IMG/VR virus record: IMGVR_UViG_3300017917_002270
Span: 1 to 23,682 of that record
Length of the DNA stretch: 23,682 nt
Strand: one strand, 5' to 3'
Origin: a virus
Shown piece by piece: positions 22,448 to 23,682 of this stretch. Under the pieces are notes generated by a model. The model saw nothing but the letters and a program-made list of their open reading frames with translations. It was not told the origin of the DNA and did not search any database. The position numbers and the translations under genes were made by a program. Within the stretch, counting starts at the first letter, position 1; the number at the start of each line of letters is the position of its first letter.

Positions 22448-22744
22448 TTAATTCCTTGTTAAACGCACTGCTTGGTTGTATTCTACGCGATTTCTCGATT
22501 TAAGAAATGCGGTATAATAATCAAAACATTCTTTACTAACAGATGTAAAACAATATTTTTCAATACCAATACCTTTAATTTTCATACTTAATTCAACATC
22601 AGATGATTCTGAAGGATTAAATAGTTCACCAGTTTGGCGATTTAATTTTACTGAATGTATTCTGTTCTCTATTTTTGCTACACAGCGATAATTGTCAATT
22701 TCGTCTGTTGTTGAACCATCTGATAAAAACCCTACATTAATCAT
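22448..22744 (-). CDS. hypothetical protein, 98 aa
   Basis: A 98-residue alpha-beta protein with strands (YRCVAKIENRIHSVKLNRQT, VELSMKIKGIGIEKYCF) and a C-terminal helix with basic residues. It contains the phrase NRQTGELFNP, a turn found in several beta proteins, but no family could be named. It starts eight bases inside the preceding zinc-ribbon gene, at an ATGATTAATG junction. Confidence 0.55.
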   Translation of the reverse strand: MINVGFLSDGSTTDEIDNYRCVAKIENRIHSVKLNRQTGELFNPSESSDVELSMKIKGIGIEKYCFTSVSKECFDYYTAFLKSRNRVEYNQAVRLTRN

Positions 22745-22994
22745 TAGCTCTCTCCATTATAAATAACATCCCTTCTGGAAGCATTTTTACGTTTTTTTGT
22801 CGTGTTTCTTCTGTTCCACCGACAATTACTTTACCTTGAATAGTAACTTTATTTGATAAATTATCACACCACGGACATTTAGCAAAATAAGTATTGACGT
22901 AATTAAACGTTGTTAACTGTTCAGTTTGTAATAAATGAGCTAATTTACGATTACAAGATTCACAGATTAAATACTCATCAATTGTTGCGCTCAA
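22737..22994 (-). CDS. zinc-ribbon protein with TTG start, 85 aa
   Basis: The protein has CESC and CPWC pairs separated by about 26 residues, a zinc-ribbon pattern, followed by strands (VTIQGKVIVGG) and a helical end. No ATG occurs before the second cysteine pair, so the TTG at 22992-22994 is the likely start; AAGGGA lies upstream of it at a workable distance and the FmdB-type gene stops just before. The role is unknown; ribbon proteins of this size often bind nucleic acid or partner proteins. Confidence 0.6.
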   Translation of the reverse strand: MSATIDEYLICESCNRKLAHLLQTEQLTTFNYVNTYFAKCPWCDNLSNKVTIQGKVIVGGTEETRQKNVKMLPEGMLFIMERAND

Positions 22995-22995
22995 A

Positions 22996-23439
22996 TTACT
23001 TTCCCTTATCTCGTTTTAATTTTACTACGCGCTCAACATCTTTTGATGCCTTGCGTTCTTCTTTCTGTTTCTCAATAACTTCTTTTTTGGTTAATTGAGA
23101 TTTTTTAGGTGGTATTTTACCATCTTCGATATATTTTGTGATTTCTTCTTTAGATGCACTTCTTAATCTTCTGTCTACATCATCTAGAGTATTGGGTTTA
23201 ATACCATACTCATCCATTTTTTTAGCAACTAATTCATCACCCATAGATTTTGAATTACGTTCAGCTAACTGACCCAGAGTCGTAACAGCGGTAACAAATG
23301 CGTGACAACCACCCGATATTAATTTTTCAAATTTATTTTGTAAACAATTTGGACACTTTTTTATATTTTTAGCATTCATTGACTGAAAAATTTCAGTCTC
23401 ATATCCACATGCGTTACATCTATACTCATAAATTGGCAT
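22996..23439 (-). CDS. FmdB-type regulatory zinc-ribbon protein
   Basis: The N-terminus MPIYEYRCNACGYETEIFQS is the signature of the FmdB zinc-ribbon family, with the second pair CPNC at 33-36 and EKLISGG following. This family is found in bacteria as small proteins of unknown or regulatory function, and versions occur in phages. Here the ribbon is followed by a longer Lys/Glu-rich helical tail (about 80-147), more extended than usual bacterial FmdB (about 70-110 residues). The tail could bind nucleic acid or a partner. The start is the ATG at 23439; it overlaps the upstream phosphatase gene by 14 bases. Confidence 0.75.
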   Translation of the reverse strand: MPIYEYRCNACGYETEIFQSMNAKNIKKCPNCLQNKFEKLISGGCHAFVTAVTTLGQLAERNSKSMGDELVAKKMDEYGIKPNTLDDVDRRLRSASKEEITKYIEDGKIPPKKSQLTKKEVIEKQKEERKASKDVERVVKLKRDKGK

Positions 23440-23682
23440 TTTTATAATTATCTAACTGTTCTGCAATTTCTTTCCATTTTGAAACGGTATCCAAATAATT
23501 GTTAGATTTCCAATTAGTGGATTTGAGTTCGCCTATCTGGATAGCTTTGTCGTCAATGTAGTATTGAGCAGATGGTTTTCCCATAACTATATTATCGTAA
23601 TATACGAAATGTTTTTTACACCATTTTCTTAATTCTTCGTAACCTCTGTCGTGAGCTAATTTTGCGTTATGATTTTCGCGTA
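23426..23682 (-). CDS. HAD-like hydrolase, C-terminal fragment
   Basis: The reading frame is open from the right edge to a TGA at 23426-23428, giving the last 84 residues of a longer protein. It contains LRKWCKKHFVYYDNIVMGKP followed by SAQYYIDDKAI. Lys in GKP and the DD pair fit HAD motifs III and IV, typical of small phosphatases including nucleotidases. The nucleophilic DxD motif I should lie beyond the window. A 5'-nucleotidase or sugar-phosphate phosphatase are both possible. It overlaps the FmdB-type gene start. Confidence 0.7.
   Translation of the reverse strand, partial: RENHNAKLAHDRGYEELRKWCKKHFVYYDNIVMGKPSAQYYIDDKAIQIGELKSTNWKSNNYLDTVSKWKEIAEQLDNYKNANL

Overview
This window looks like an interior stretch of a large, AT-rich, tailed double-stranded DNA phage genome, probably in the jumbo range, or a prophage or metagenomic piece of one. 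All convincing genes lie on the minus strand, so transcription runs from high to low coordinates. They are packed almost without gaps, with stops and starts fused as ATGA, GTGA or TAATG. Small uncharacterised genes are interleaved with a bacterial-type replication and recombination set. TAA, TGA and TAG all serve as stops, so I see no sign of recoding. Good Shine-Dalgarno sequences (AGGAG, GGAG, GAGGT) and occasional GTG or TTG starts point to a bacterial host. The host cannot be named from the sequence. I found no tRNA, rRNA, CRISPR array, transposase or attachment site.

In transcription order, 23.7-21.3 kb carries the end of a HAD-type phosphatase, an FmdB-type zinc-ribbon protein and five small unknowns. 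21.3-14.7 kb is the recombination and replication-fork module: RecA, a small PD-(D/E)XK nuclease, a helical unknown, a zinc-ribbon protein, DnaB-type helicase, DnaG-type primase, a deoxynucleoside monophosphate kinase and a RecB/Cas4-like nuclease with a probable Fe-S cluster. 14.7-8.8 kb is an accessory island of small membrane-anchored or exported proteins. It also holds a GT-A glycosyltransferase with its own candidate promoter and a 511-residue beta-propeller-like protein. 8.8-1.2 kb is the replicase module: the N-terminal half of a DNA polymerase III alpha subunit, an IMPDH/GMP reductase-family enzyme, a degenerate uracil-DNA-glycosylase-like protein, a DEDDh proofreading-type exonuclease, the C-terminal half of the polymerase, and SSB. 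The last 1 kb is a GT-B glycosyltransferase that runs off the left edge.

Together these genes could supply most of a phage-owned fork: helicase, primase, polymerase with proofreading, SSB and recombinase, plus dNMP phosphorylation. No sliding clamp, clamp loader or ligase is visible here.

The strongest oddity is the polymerase. The two chains together are about as long as an intact bacterial alpha subunit. They break cleanly between palm and fingers with no intein sequence on either side, and seven other genes, including the exonuclease, sit between them. Other points of interest are a UDG-fold protein that keeps its iron-sulfur cysteines but has lost its catalytic motif, a repeated C-terminal module in small island proteins, a zinc ribbon inside a glycosyltransferase, and a twin-arginine-like leader on a phage protein.
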